Of a stretch of 45,969 bases of DNA, positions 35,853 through 45,107 are shown in pieces. Position 1 is the first letter of the stretch; each line of letters starts with the position of its first letter. The DNA is from Bacteroidota bacterium (lineage in GTDB: Bacteria > Bacteroidota > Bacteroidia > Bacteroidales > JABHKC01). The DNA lies in assembly GCA_018692315.1 (NCBI GenBank), contig JABHKC010000057.1, positions 1 through 45,969 of the forward strand, written 5' to 3'. The notes beneath the pieces were generated by a model. It did not search any database. It was not told the origin of the DNA and was given only the letters and a program-made list of their open reading frames with translations. The position numbers and the translations under genes are program-made.

Positions 35853-37496
35853 ATGAAAAATATTGAAACAATTATTTCAGGAAATATAGTTGATATTGTA
35901 AAACGAGAAATTTATAAAGGCAAAGTTTTTATTAAAAATGATAAAATAGAAAAGATAATAAAATGCGAAGTAGTTGAGAATGTCTATTTGCTACCTGGCT
36001 TAGTAGATTCTCATGTTCACATCGAAAGTTCAATGCTTACGCCGACAGAATTTGCTAAAATTGCTGTAAAACACGGAACAGTTGCAACAATTTCTGATCC
36101 TCACGAAATTGCAAATGTATTGGGAATTCAAGGTATAAATTTCATGATAGATGACATTAAGGATGTTCCATTCAAAATGTTTTTTGGAGCTCCATCGTGT
36201 GTTCCAGCAACTGATTTTGAAACTTCTGGATATAAATTGAATGATACTGATATAGACAAATTATTGTCAAGAAATGACATTTATTATTTATCTGAAATGA
36301 TGAATTTTCCGGGTGTTATTTATAATGACAAAAGCGTGATTAGTAAAATTGAAAGTGCAAAAAAATATAATAAAAAAATTGATGGACATGCTCCAATGCT
36401 TTCAGGCAAAGATTTGGAAAAATATATTTATGCAGGAATAAGTACAGATCACGAATGTTCAACAATTATTGAAGCCGAAGAAAAATTGAAACTTGGAATG
36501 AAAATCCAAATTCGGGAGGGTAGTGCTGCCAAAAATTTTGAGAATCTTCATAAACTAATTGATAAGTTTCCTAATGAAATTATGCTTTGCAGTGATGATA
36601 TTCATCCTGACAATTTGGTAGAGGGTCACATAAATAAATTAATAAAAAAGGGAATTGATAAGAAAATCGACATTTTTAATTTACTTCAATCGGCTACATT
36701 AAATCCAATAAAACATTACAATTTAAATATAGGATTGCTTCAGGAAGGAAATTCTGCCGATTTAATAATGATTGATAATTTGGATTCATTCTATGTTTTG
36801 AAAACTATCATTAATGGCAATATAGTTTACGAAAACGGACATTCTAAGATTGAATCGAAAAATAAAATTTCTATCAATAATTTTAATTCAAAAACTATAT
36901 CGGAAGAAGATATTATCGTAGCTGCAAAATCAAAAAAAATTAGAGTAATTGAAGCAATTGACGGAGACTTATTTTCAAACGAAAAAATTTGTGAGGCAAA
37001 AATTGAAAATGAATGTGTAGTTCCAGACATAAATAATGATATACTTAAAGTTGTAGTACTTAACAGATACAAAATAGAAAAACCTATTGTAGGATTTATT
37101 TATGGATTCGGATTAAATCATGGAGCTATTGCAAGCAGTATTGCACACGATAGCCATAATATTATCGCTGTTGGAGCAGATGATACTAGTATTGTAAGAG
37201 CAATAAATACAATTGTCAATTCCAAAGGCGGAATTGTTGTTATAGATAAGAATGAAGAATTTGTGCTTCAATTGGAAATTGCCGGATTAATGTCTGCAAA
37301 AAATGGAAATGAAGTGGCTGAGAAGTATAAAAACATTGACAAAAAAGCCAAGAATTTAGGAAGCAAATTGTCCGCACCATTTATGACTTTATCGTTCATG
37401 TCATTATTGGTTATACCTAAACTAAAAATTGGAGACAAAGGATTGTTCGATGGAACTAAGTTTCAATTCACCAATATTTTTGTTGATGATGACTAA
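35853..37496 (+). CDS. ade: Adenine deaminase
   Basis: A 547-residue adenine deaminase of the amidohydrolase superfamily, which converts adenine to hypoxanthine for purine salvage. The metal-binding DSHVHIESS (52-60), the SDPHEIANVLG segment, DGHAPMLSGKDL, STDHEC and LCSDDIHPDNL with its catalytic Asp are all present. The C-terminal ade-specific domain contains GFGLNHGAIASSIAHDSHNI. Full length and intact. uvrC starts within its last codons (11-nt overlap), so the two are co-transcribed despite unrelated roles. Confidence 0.95.
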   Translation: MKNIETIISGNIVDIVKREIYKGKVFIKNDKIEKIIKCEVVENVYLLPGLVDSHVHIESSMLTPTEFAKIAVKHGTVATISDPHEIANVLGIQGINFMIDDIKDVPFKMFFGAPSCVPATDFETSGYKLNDTDIDKLLSRNDIYYLSEMMNFPGVIYNDKSVISKIESAKKYNKKIDGHAPMLSGKDLEKYIYAGISTDHECSTIIEAEEKLKLGMKIQIREGSAAKNFENLHKLIDKFPNEIMLCSDDIHPDNLVEGHINKLIKKGIDKKIDIFNLLQSATLNPIKHYNLNIGLLQEGNSADLIMIDNLDSFYVLKTIINGNIVYENGHSKIESKNKISINNFNSKTISEEDIIVAAKSKKIRVIEAIDGDLFSNEKICEAKIENECVVPDINNDILKVVVLNRYKIEKPIVGFIYGFGLNHGAIASSIAHDSHNIIAVGADDTSIVRAINTIVNSKGGIVVIDKNEEFVLQLEIAGLMSAKNGNEVAEKYKNIDKKAKNLGSKLSAPFMTLSFMSLLVIPKLKIGDKGLFDGTKFQFTNIFVDDD

Positions 37497-39306
37497 CCGA
37501 AAAGCTCTTCATAAATTTAAAAATACAATACAATTCTTACCAGAAAAGCCTGGCGTTTATCAATATCTAAATAACAAATCGGAAATTATTTATATTGGGA
37601 AAGCTAAGAATTTAAAAAAGCGAGTATCCTCATATTTCAATAGAAATTCAGAAAATACTAAAACAGAAATTCTTGTTTCAAAGATATTTGAAATTAAGCA
37701 TATTGTTGTAGAAACTGAGCAAGATGCCTTGTTATTAGAAAATAGTTTAATCAAAAAGTATCAGCCAAGATACAATGTTTTGCTAAAAGATGGTAAAACA
37801 TTCCCATGGATTTGTATTAAAAATGAAAGATTTCCACGAGTTTTTAGTACTAGAAATTACACTAAGGATGGCTCTATTTATTTTGGTCCATACACTTCAG
37901 GAAGGTTAGTAAAAATCATTCTTGAATTATTCAAACAAATGTACAAATTGCGAAATTGTAGGTTCGATTTGTCGAAAAAAAATATTGAAGAAAAGAAGAT
38001 AAAAGTTTGTTTAGAGTTTCATATAGGAAATTGTTATGCTCCTTGCATAGCAAAACAAAGCGAAGAAACTTATCTTTCTAATATTGATGAAATTAAAAAC
38101 ATTCTTAAGGGAAATATTTCGTCTGTAATAAAAGATTTGAAGAAAAAAATGATAATTCTTGCAGGTGAATTTGAGTTTGAATTAGCACAGGATATTAAGG
38201 AAAAAGTTAAACTCTTAGAAAATTATCAGAGCAAATCTACAGTAGTAAATCCAAATATTGATAATGTCGATGTTTTTTCAATAGTAGAAAAAGAAAATTA
38301 TGCATATGTAAATTTTCTAAAAGTATTGAATGGTTCAATCATTCAGGCACATACAATTGAGTTGAAAAAAAAGCTTGATGAAACGGAAAAAGAGTTGCTA
38401 TTGCTGGCCATTACTGATATAAGAAATAGGCTTTTTAGTAATTCAAAAGAAATAATCGCTCCTTTCAATTTAGATTTTTCTATTGAGAATGTGAATGTTG
38501 TAGTTCCAAAAATTGGTGATAAAAAAAAACTTTTAGATCTTTCAACTAGAAATGCTAAATATTTTTTGCATGAGAAGCAACAACAGCTTCTGGTATCAAA
38601 GCATAAATCAAGCAAGAATAGAATTCTTGAAACAATAAAAAAGGATCTTCATTTATCAGAAATTCCTGAGCAGATTGAGTGTTTTGATAATTCAAATATA
38701 TCTGGCGAAAATCCTGTTGCAGCTTGCGTTGTGTTTAAAGATGCCAAACCTGCAAAAAGCGAATACCGACACTTCAATATTAAAACTGTAGAAGGAATAA
38801 ATGATTTTGCCTCTATGCAAGAAATTGTTTATCGGCGCTATAAAAGATTATTGGACGAAAAGAAAAAATTACCGCAGCTCATTGTAATTGATGGCGGAAA
38901 AGGGCAGTTAAATGCTGCTTTAAACAGTCTTAGAAAATTGAACCTGCAAAATATAATTCCGGTTATTGGAATTGCGAAAAGACTTGAAGAAATATTTTTT
39001 CCAGACGATCCTATTCCATTATACTTGGATAAAACTTCTGAAACATTAAAAATTATTCAACAATTAAGAAATGAGGCTCATAGATTTGGCATTGAATTTC
39101 ATAGGCAAAAACGCTCCAATAATTTCATACAGTCAGAATTATCTAATATTCAAGGAATTGGACCAAAAACTATACAAAAACTTTTGTCTAAATTTGGTTC
39201 AGTTGAAAGAATTATTAATGCAGAACCTGCTGATATTAAAGAGATTATAGGAAAGGATAAATTTGATAAGCTGGAGTTTTATTTTAAAAATAAGAAAATA
39301 GAATAA
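37486..39306 (+). CDS. uvrC: Excinuclease ABC subunit C (UvrC)
   Basis: A 606-residue UvrC, the dual-incision nuclease of nucleotide excision repair. Domains in order: GIY-YIG nuclease (PGVYQYLNNKSEIIYIGKAK), a cysteine-containing segment (CLEFHIGNCYAPC), the UVR motif that meets UvrB (near residue 205-240), the RNase H-like second nuclease (IECFDNSNISGENPVAACV, and LIVIDGGKGQLNAA), and helix-hairpin-helix repeats at the end (IQGIGPKTIQKLLSKFGS). An in-frame TTG further upstream would add 19 residues deep inside ade; the tandem ATGs at 37486/37489 give the normal N terminus and are preferred. Two strong hairpins follow the stop. Confidence 0.95.
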   Translation: MMTNRKALHKFKNTIQFLPEKPGVYQYLNNKSEIIYIGKAKNLKKRVSSYFNRNSENTKTEILVSKIFEIKHIVVETEQDALLLENSLIKKYQPRYNVLLKDGKTFPWICIKNERFPRVFSTRNYTKDGSIYFGPYTSGRLVKIILELFKQMYKLRNCRFDLSKKNIEEKKIKVCLEFHIGNCYAPCIAKQSEETYLSNIDEIKNILKGNISSVIKDLKKKMIILAGEFEFELAQDIKEKVKLLENYQSKSTVVNPNIDNVDVFSIVEKENYAYVNFLKVLNGSIIQAHTIELKKKLDETEKELLLLAITDIRNRLFSNSKEIIAPFNLDFSIENVNVVVPKIGDKKKLLDLSTRNAKYFLHEKQQQLLVSKHKSSKNRILETIKKDLHLSEIPEQIECFDNSNISGENPVAACVVFKDAKPAKSEYRHFNIKTVEGINDFASMQEIVYRRYKRLLDEKKKLPQLIVIDGGKGQLNAALNSLRKLNLQNIIPVIGIAKRLEEIFFPDDPIPLYLDKTSETLKIIQQLRNEAHRFGIEFHRQKRSNNFIQSELSNIQGIGPKTIQKLLSKFGSVERIINAEPADIKEIIGKDKFDKLEFYFKNKKIE

Positions 39307-39310
39307 AAAC

Positions 39311-39352
39311 AATTGTAATATATTGACAATTAATATATTACAATTTTGTTTT
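39311..39352 (+). terminator. Terminator hairpin after uvrC, first copy
   Basis: A perfect 14-bp stem, AATTGTAATATATT (39311-39324) with AATATATTACAATT (39332-39345), has a 7-nt loop and is followed by TTGTTTT. It begins 5 nt after the uvrC stop. The stem is AT-only except for one pair. Confidence 0.6.
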
Positions 39353-39355
39353 AAA

Positions 39356-39389
39356 AAAGATTTCATCATTATGATGGAATCTTTTGTTT
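39356..39389 (+). terminator. Terminator hairpin after uvrC, second copy
   Basis: A 13-bp stem with one G-T pair, AAAGATTTCATCA (39356-39368) with TGATGGAATCTTT (39372-39384), has a TTA loop, an A-run before it and TGTTT after it. This has the shape of an intrinsic terminator and backs up the one just upstream. Confidence 0.75.
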
Positions 39390-39621
39390 ATAACATAGTT
39401 ATTAAAGTGAAACAAAATTAGCTATATTAACAACTTATGAACAATTATTGAAATGTATTTATCAGGAAACTAATTAGTTAAAAAATATTCTAAATAAATG
39501 AAAAGATATATTTTGTAAGTTTGTTTTTTCTTACATATATTTACTCGCTAATTAAAATTGTAGATTTAAGTTAAATGTTTTCGGATGTTTAATGATAGTA
39601 AAGTACTGGTAAATAATATAT
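39390..39621. other. Gap before the giant repeat protein gene
   Basis: Together with the two terminators this makes a 315-nt stretch without a gene. The only signal seen is TAAGTTTG at 39516-39523, a match to the -7 consensus TAnnTTTG about 100 nt before the next ATG, without a clear -33 element. Confidence 0.35.
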
Positions 39622-42600
39622 ATGGTGAAATTTTTACTTAAAATTTTATTGATTATTTCTTTAGTTCTATATGCTAATTTTATGTGTATTGGTCAAATTC
39701 CTGTACATGTTTCAGTTTATTATGGAATTGATGCTAGTGAATGTTCATGGAACATTTGGAACAATTCTGATAGCACTATCGTTTTAAGCGACAATGGTTC
39801 AGCAATCAACAATTCATTTTCTTTCAATGACACAATAAATTTAGCACCTGGCGAATACACTTTCAATGCCTACGATTCGTATGGAGATGGCTGGAATGGA
39901 GGAGGTTGGTATCAAATTTCACCACTTTTTGGAACTTCCACAAACCAAGTGTATTTTTCAAATGGAAATATTCAGAATACCGTATTTTCAGTTTTTCCTA
40001 TGACTGTGATTGACATGGGAATAGTTGCGTGGAATTCCCCTATATCGGGAATTTCTTTAGATTCAAATGAAACAGTTACAGTTCAGATACAAAATTTTGG
40101 ACTTGCTACCCAATCGAATTTTACTCTATCTTATTCCATCGACAATGGCAATTCTTTTCAAATCGAGAATGTAAATCAAAACATAGAATTTGGAGAATCA
40201 TATATTTTTTCGTTTCAACAAACCGCCCATTTTTCAACATATGGATCATATAATTGCATAGTAGCAATAAGTGCAAGTGGAGATTCTAATAGTTCAAATG
40301 ATACTTTAAATATTGAAATATCGAATTTCGAAATAATATCAAATTTTCCATGGGCAGAGAATTTTAGTAATGGAATTAGTTTTGGTTGGAGAAATGAAGG
40401 AATAGAAAATTGGATTATTGAGAATGATTACTTGTATTGTGATTTTTGGAATTGGGCAAATTCTGAAAATGCTACACTTATTTCTCCTCCGCTACAAATT
40501 GGTAATTCTAGTGTCTTAAGTTTCGATTGGTCGAGTTCCAGTTTTTCGATATACGATTTAAGCGAATTTAATATTTATATTTCGACAGACACTTGTAGTT
40601 CGTGGCAAATGGTTTGGGAGAAATCCGGAACAGATTTGAACTCCAATGATGGAGCAACAAATACTACACCTGGAAGTTTCATTTCAGAAGTTATTGATTT
40701 AACAAACTATATAAATAATCTCATTTTTATTAAATTTGAGGGAGTCTCTGGCTGGGGTCCAAATTTGTATCTCGACAATATTTCAATAGAAGAATACGAT
40801 CAAGTAGATTTATCAATTGAAGAAATAATTTCTCCACAATCCGGATGCGGATTAAGCGATCAAGAGGAAATTTCTATTTTGATAAAAAATAGCGGTTTAT
40901 TTGAAATATCAGATTTTGAAGTTTCATTTAGCATTAATAATGGAAATAGTTTTATTACAGAAATAGTAACAGATACAATTTTTGCTGGAGATAGTCTCCA
41001 ATATTCATTTAATCAAACTATTGATATTTCTTTATCTGGAGAATATCAAGCAATATCGGGTGTTTCGTTTATCTATGATTTTAATTCTCAAAATAATTTA
41101 ATTCACGATACAATTGTGTCTGTAGAAAGCTTAAGTTTTTCGGGCTTAGAAATTGGATTGGGCTTAGTTCCGGTTTATGTTCAGGTATTTTATGATGCGA
41201 ATTGGTCATTCGAAAATTCTTGGGAAATATTAAACGAAAATGGTGACACAATTTTATTTTCCACAACCGGAACAAATTTATCAAACGATTTTTCATATAA
41301 TGATACAATAAACTTACCAATTGGGAATTACACTTTTGTAGCTCACGATTTGTATGGAGACGGTTGGGGAGGTGCAAATAGTCAGAGTTGGTACGAAATT
41401 TCATCTTCCTATGGAAATTCAACAGGTTATCAAACATTTAATCAAGGAAACATACAAACATCAACATTTTCAGTTGGAGGAGTAATTCCATTTTGCGATA
41501 ATGCTGAACCTGTTGTTTTAATCGGAAATCTGCAATCTGCAATTTTCTCCGGTAGCGGAATATCCGATAATACATTTTATCCTTCAAATGCTGGATTTGG
41601 CTATCATACAATTTTGTATTCTTTCGTTAACAACGAAGTTAGTTGTATCGATTCTCAATCAGTAATTATTGCCGAAGCTCCAACTTTAGAATTGGGTTTA
41701 AATCAAAATTTATGTGAAGATGAAAGCTTAACTATTGATGCCGGAATAAGTGATTATTATTTGTGGAGCGATGGTTCAACCAACCAATTAATAAATATTG
41801 GCACGAGCGGAACCTATTCAGTTACTATCTCATTAGAAAACGATTGTGAAGCAAGCGATCAAATTGAAGTTGAATTTTCTCCACTACCTTCTATAAATTT
41901 AGGAAACAACCAGGAGATTTGTGATGGAGATACTTTAATTCTAAACGCCGGGAATGATTTGTCTTATTTTTGGAATACAGGATCAATCAATCAGTATATT
42001 AACATCAATCAACAAGGGACATTTGCAGTTACTGTTACCGATTCAGCAGGCTGCGAAAACTTTGATACTATTATTGTTTCAGTAAATCCAATACCAAATG
42101 TATTTTTAGGATATGATATAAGCATATGTGGAAACGAAATTGTAACAATTGTAGCTGATTCGGGATATTCATATTTATGGAACACAGGATCAAACAATCA
42201 ATCAATTTCTGTTGTTGAGAGCAACACATATTCAGTTACTGTTTCTGATTCTAATTTGTGCCAGAACCACGATGAAATAAATGTTTCATTCAATCCAATA
42301 CCAACCATAAATTTGGGAAATGATACCTCAGTTTGTGATAATGACTCTTTACAAATATCTATTAGTGGATTTAGCAGTTATTTGTGGAACACTGGGACAT
42401 CAAATCAAACTATCGATATAAACCAAACTGGCAACTATTCTTTGACAATAACCGATATTTATAATTGTGTAGCTACTGATAGTATTTATGTTACATTTCT
42501 AAATACTCCAATAGTCGATTTGGGCGAAAATCTCACTTTTTGTGAAAATGAAATTTGTATTCTGACTGCTGACAGCGGAGACACATATATTTGGAATACG

Positions 42601-44982
42601 AATTCTATAAATCAAAATATAATAGTTTTTGAATCTGGAAATTATTCAGTTACAGTTTCGAATAACAATGGATGCTCTGATTTCGATGAAATAAATGTTG
42701 TATTCAATCCTTTACCAATAATAGATTTAGGAGAAAATCAAACGATTTGTGATGGTGATAGCATTATTTTAGATGTTGGTTTTTTTAGTGAATATCTTTG
42801 GACGAATAATGTTTGGACCGACACAAATCAAACTATTTCAATATCAGAAAATGATTTTATATATGTTACTGTTATTGATAATAATAATTGTCAGGCAAAT
42901 GATGAAATTGAAATAAATGTCCAAATTTTACCTTCAGTTGAATTAGGTTCAGATACATTTTTGTGTGCGGGAAATACAGTATCGCTAAATGCGGAAGGTT
43001 CACACAATTATTTTTGGAATACAGGTGAAACAACTCAAGTCATTCATGCACTAAATTCAGGTGTTTATAGTGTGATTATTTCAGATTCAGTTGGTTGCGA
43101 ATCAATTGATAGTATAAATGTTTTGTTTTATACCTTGCCTAATTTAGAACTTGGAGACAATCAATTAATCTGTAATAATTCTTCATATGAAATTGAAGCG
43201 GGAGATTTTTCTTCATATTTATGGAATAATGGAACCATCGGTCAAAGTCTTATAGTAGCACAAAATGGAATTTATTCTGTTTTAGTTACAGACTCTAACA
43301 ATTGCCAAATGACTGATACCATAAGCATTTTATTTGGCCAAAATCCAATTATATATTTAGGAGCAGACCAAACAGTTTGCGAGGAAGACAGTTTTGTTAT
43401 TGATGCAGGTACAGGTTTCACTTATTTATGGAACAATACTTACACATCTCAAATTATAGATATTTCTCAAACAGGAATTTATTCCGTTACTATTACTGAT
43501 TCTATTGGATGTGAAGCCTCAGATACAATTTCAATTATTGTAAATCTTTCACCAATACTTGATTTAGGTGCCGATCAAGGAGCTTGCCAAGGCACTGCAA
43601 TTGGTTTAAATGCTGGATTCCATGATGCTTATTTTTGGAACACCGGGCAAACTACACAAACAATATCAGTTTTTGCAACAGGATTGTATGAAGTTACTGT
43701 ATCAAACTCTTTTGGCTGTCAGGCATCTGATGAAATTAATATTACAATAAATCCTTATCCTGTAATTGATCTTGGACCAAATCTTGTTGGATGCGAAGGT
43801 TCGTATATAACTCTTGATCCTGGTGGGTCCGGATATTTGTTTTATTGGAGTAATGGAATTATTGCACCAACACTTAACGTAACTGAGCCAGGATTATATT
43901 CAGTGATTGCAACAGATATGTATGGATGTATGGCAACAGACTACATCTATGTTTCATTTGTTACTTCTCCAACTGTCGATTTGGGAACAAGTCAAATAAT
44001 TTGTGAGGGTATCTCTACGATTATAAGTCCGGGAAATTTTGTTTCTTACTTATGGAATAACGGAGAAACAAGTGATTCATTGGAGATATTTATAGCTGGA
44101 GAATATTCTGTTTCTGTAACCGACATTAATGGATGTTTAGGAGCCGACACCTTAACACTTACAGTAAATCCATCACCAAATGTTGATTTAGGGATCGATT
44201 TATCTATTGACACAACACAAAGTATTGTTATAGATGCTGGCTCAGGATTTAATTCATATTTGTGGAGTAATTTTTCAAGCAATCAAACAATTTCTATTCA
44301 AGGCAATTTGCTTTCTATAGGAAACTATACATATTCAGTTGTGGTAGCAAACAATTTTGGATGTTTTGGATACGATACTATTAATATTTCTGTATTGCCT
44401 CCTGTTTCATCTCAAATAATCGTATTACCACAGGGCTGGAGCATGTTTTCTACATACATTGATCCAAATTTGCCTGATATTGCTGATGTTTTGAGTACTA
44501 TAAGTTCTGAAATCGTTTTAGTGAAAAGCGACATGGGCTTACTATTTTGGCCAAGCTTTGGAATAAACCAAATTGGCAATTTAACTATTGGTAATGCATA
44601 TTTAATCAAAGTCAATATTAGTCAGGCCTTTAGCGTAGATGGAATAGCCCTAATTCCTGAAAGCACACCTGTTAACATTCCTCAAGGATGGAGCATGCTG
44701 GGATATCTTAGACAGAGTGTAGCTCCAATAAGCACTATGTTAAATTCAATAGAACCCAGTATTTATTTAGTAAAAAATTCTATGGGATTGCTCTATTGGC
44801 CTCAATATGGAATTAATACTATTGGTACAATGGTTCCGGGAGAAGGTTACCAAATTAATCTTTATAATAGTGAAATATTTTCATACCCTGCAAATAATCA
44901 AAATAATTACAAAACTGGAAGTTTAAATCAAAATAATATAATAAAATTTAGAAATATAACAAATACAAACAAAAAAATCTAA
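39622..44982 (+). CDS. Giant secreted protein with thirteen ~69-residue repeats
   Basis: A 1786-residue exported protein. A signal peptide (about 1-25) precedes a beta domain PVHVSVYYG...YDSYGDGWNGGGWYQIS (28-115) that occurs a second time at about 515-605 (DLYGDGWGG). Between them are two CARDB-like domains (about 133-237 and 393-505) flanking a MAM-like module (about 240-390). Residues 688-1593 are thirteen tandem repeats. The C terminus has two copies of a QGWSM...LLxWPxxGIN-IG domain (about 1605-1745). Unlike the PKD protein at the left of the window, no T9SS C-terminal domain is visible; the protein ends in an Asn-rich, basic tail. Function is probably adhesion or surface structure; no enzyme domain was found. 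Confidence 0.88.
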   Translation: MVKFLLKILLIISLVLYANFMCIGQIPVHVSVYYGIDASECSWNIWNNSDSTIVLSDNGSAINNSFSFNDTINLAPGEYTFNAYDSYGDGWNGGGWYQISPLFGTSTNQVYFSNGNIQNTVFSVFPMTVIDMGIVAWNSPISGISLDSNETVTVQIQNFGLATQSNFTLSYSIDNGNSFQIENVNQNIEFGESYIFSFQQTAHFSTYGSYNCIVAISASGDSNSSNDTLNIEISNFEIISNFPWAENFSNGISFGWRNEGIENWIIENDYLYCDFWNWANSENATLISPPLQIGNSSVLSFDWSSSSFSIYDLSEFNIYISTDTCSSWQMVWEKSGTDLNSNDGATNTTPGSFISEVIDLTNYINNLIFIKFEGVSGWGPNLYLDNISIEEYDQVDLSIEEIISPQSGCGLSDQEEISILIKNSGLFEISDFEVSFSINNGNSFITEIVTDTIFAGDSLQYSFNQTIDISLSGEYQAISGVSFIYDFNSQNNLIHDTIVSVESLSFSGLEIGLGLVPVYVQVFYDANWSFENSWEILNENGDTILFSTTGTNLSNDFSYNDTINLPIGNYTFVAHDLYGDGWGGANSQSWYEISSSYGNSTGYQTFNQGNIQTSTFSVGGVIPFCDNAEPVVLIGNLQSAIFSGSGISDNTFYPSNAGFGYHTILYSFVNNEVSCIDSQSVIIAEAPTLELGLNQNLCEDESLTIDAGISDYYLWSDGSTNQLINIGTSGTYSVTISLENDCEASDQIEVEFSPLPSINLGNNQEICDGDTLILNAGNDLSYFWNTGSINQYININQQGTFAVTVTDSAGCENFDTIIVSVNPIPNVFLGYDISICGNEIVTIVADSGYSYLWNTGSNNQSISVVESNTYSVTVSDSNLCQNHDEINVSFNPIPTINLGNDTSVCDNDSLQISISGFSSYLWNTGTSNQTIDINQTGNYSLTITDIYNCVATDSIYVTFLNTPIVDLGENLTFCENEICILTADSGDTYIWNTNSINQNIIVFESGNYSVTVSNNNGCSDFDEINVVFNPLPIIDLGENQTICDGDSIILDVGFFSEYLWTNNVWTDTNQTISISENDFIYVTVIDNNNCQANDEIEINVQILPSVELGSDTFLCAGNTVSLNAEGSHNYFWNTGETTQVIHALNSGVYSVIISDSVGCESIDSINVLFYTLPNLELGDNQLICNNSSYEIEAGDFSSYLWNNGTIGQSLIVAQNGIYSVLVTDSNNCQMTDTISILFGQNPIIYLGADQTVCEEDSFVIDAGTGFTYLWNNTYTSQIIDISQTGIYSVTITDSIGCEASDTISIIVNLSPILDLGADQGACQGTAIGLNAGFHDAYFWNTGQTTQTISVFATGLYEVTVSNSFGCQASDEINITINPYPVIDLGPNLVGCEGSYITLDPGGSGYLFYWSNGIIAPTLNVTEPGLYSVIATDMYGCMATDYIYVSFVTSPTVDLGTSQIICEGISTIISPGNFVSYLWNNGETSDSLEIFIAGEYSVSVTDINGCLGADTLTLTVNPSPNVDLGIDLSIDTTQSIVIDAGSGFNSYLWSNFSSNQTISIQGNLLSIGNYTYSVVVANNFGCFGYDTINISVLPPVSSQIIVLPQGWSMFSTYIDPNLPDIADVLSTISSEIVLVKSDMGLLFWPSFGINQIGNLTIGNAYLIKVNISQAFSVDGIALIPESTPVNIPQGWSMLGYLRQSVAPISTMLNSIEPSIYLVKNSMGLLYWPQYGINTIGTMVPGEGYQINLYNSEIFSYPANNQNNYKTGSLNQNNIIKFRNITNTNKKI
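41683..44403 (+). repeat. Thirteen tandem ~207-nt units encoding Ig-like repeats
   Basis: Within the giant protein each unit encodes about 69 residues with the pattern xLGxxQxxCxGDxxxLxAG...YLWNTGxxxQxIxVxxxGxYSVTVTDxxGCxxxDxIxVxxNPxP. Units differ at the DNA level, so this is an old protein repeat and not a recent DNA amplification. Each unit has two cysteines except the last, which lacks the first. Unit 6 carries a short insertion and unit 13 a longer one. Confidence 0.9.
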
Positions 44983-44983
44983 A

Positions 44984-45107
44984 ATGAAAAAAGACATAAA
45001 AATAGTGTTTTACAAGCTTCGATATTCACCATAATCTTGGTGTGATTGGAATTCAAAAATTTAAACAAAAAAATTAAATATTAATTAATAAACTAAAAAT
45101 TATTCTT
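44984..45107 (+). other. Spacer with a possible frameshifted signal-peptide relic
   Basis: An ATG at 44984 opens a 16-codon frame (MKKDIKIVFYKLRYSP). The following bases read in another frame as QASIFTIILV, so together they resemble a start plus hydrophobic leader broken by a shift. There is no recognisable gene body after it. This could also be chance. Confidence 0.2.

Noticed and set aside
37429-37485. Upstream TTG extension of uvrC by 19 residues
   Set aside because: The extension lies in the coding end of ade and does not resemble UvrC N termini; the tandem ATG at 37486/37489 gives the standard start.
41683-44403. Regular ~207-nt periodicity that could suggest a CRISPR array or satellite DNA
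   Set aside because: The periodicity is at protein level within one long open frame; DNA units are divergent and there are no short identical repeats with unique spacers.
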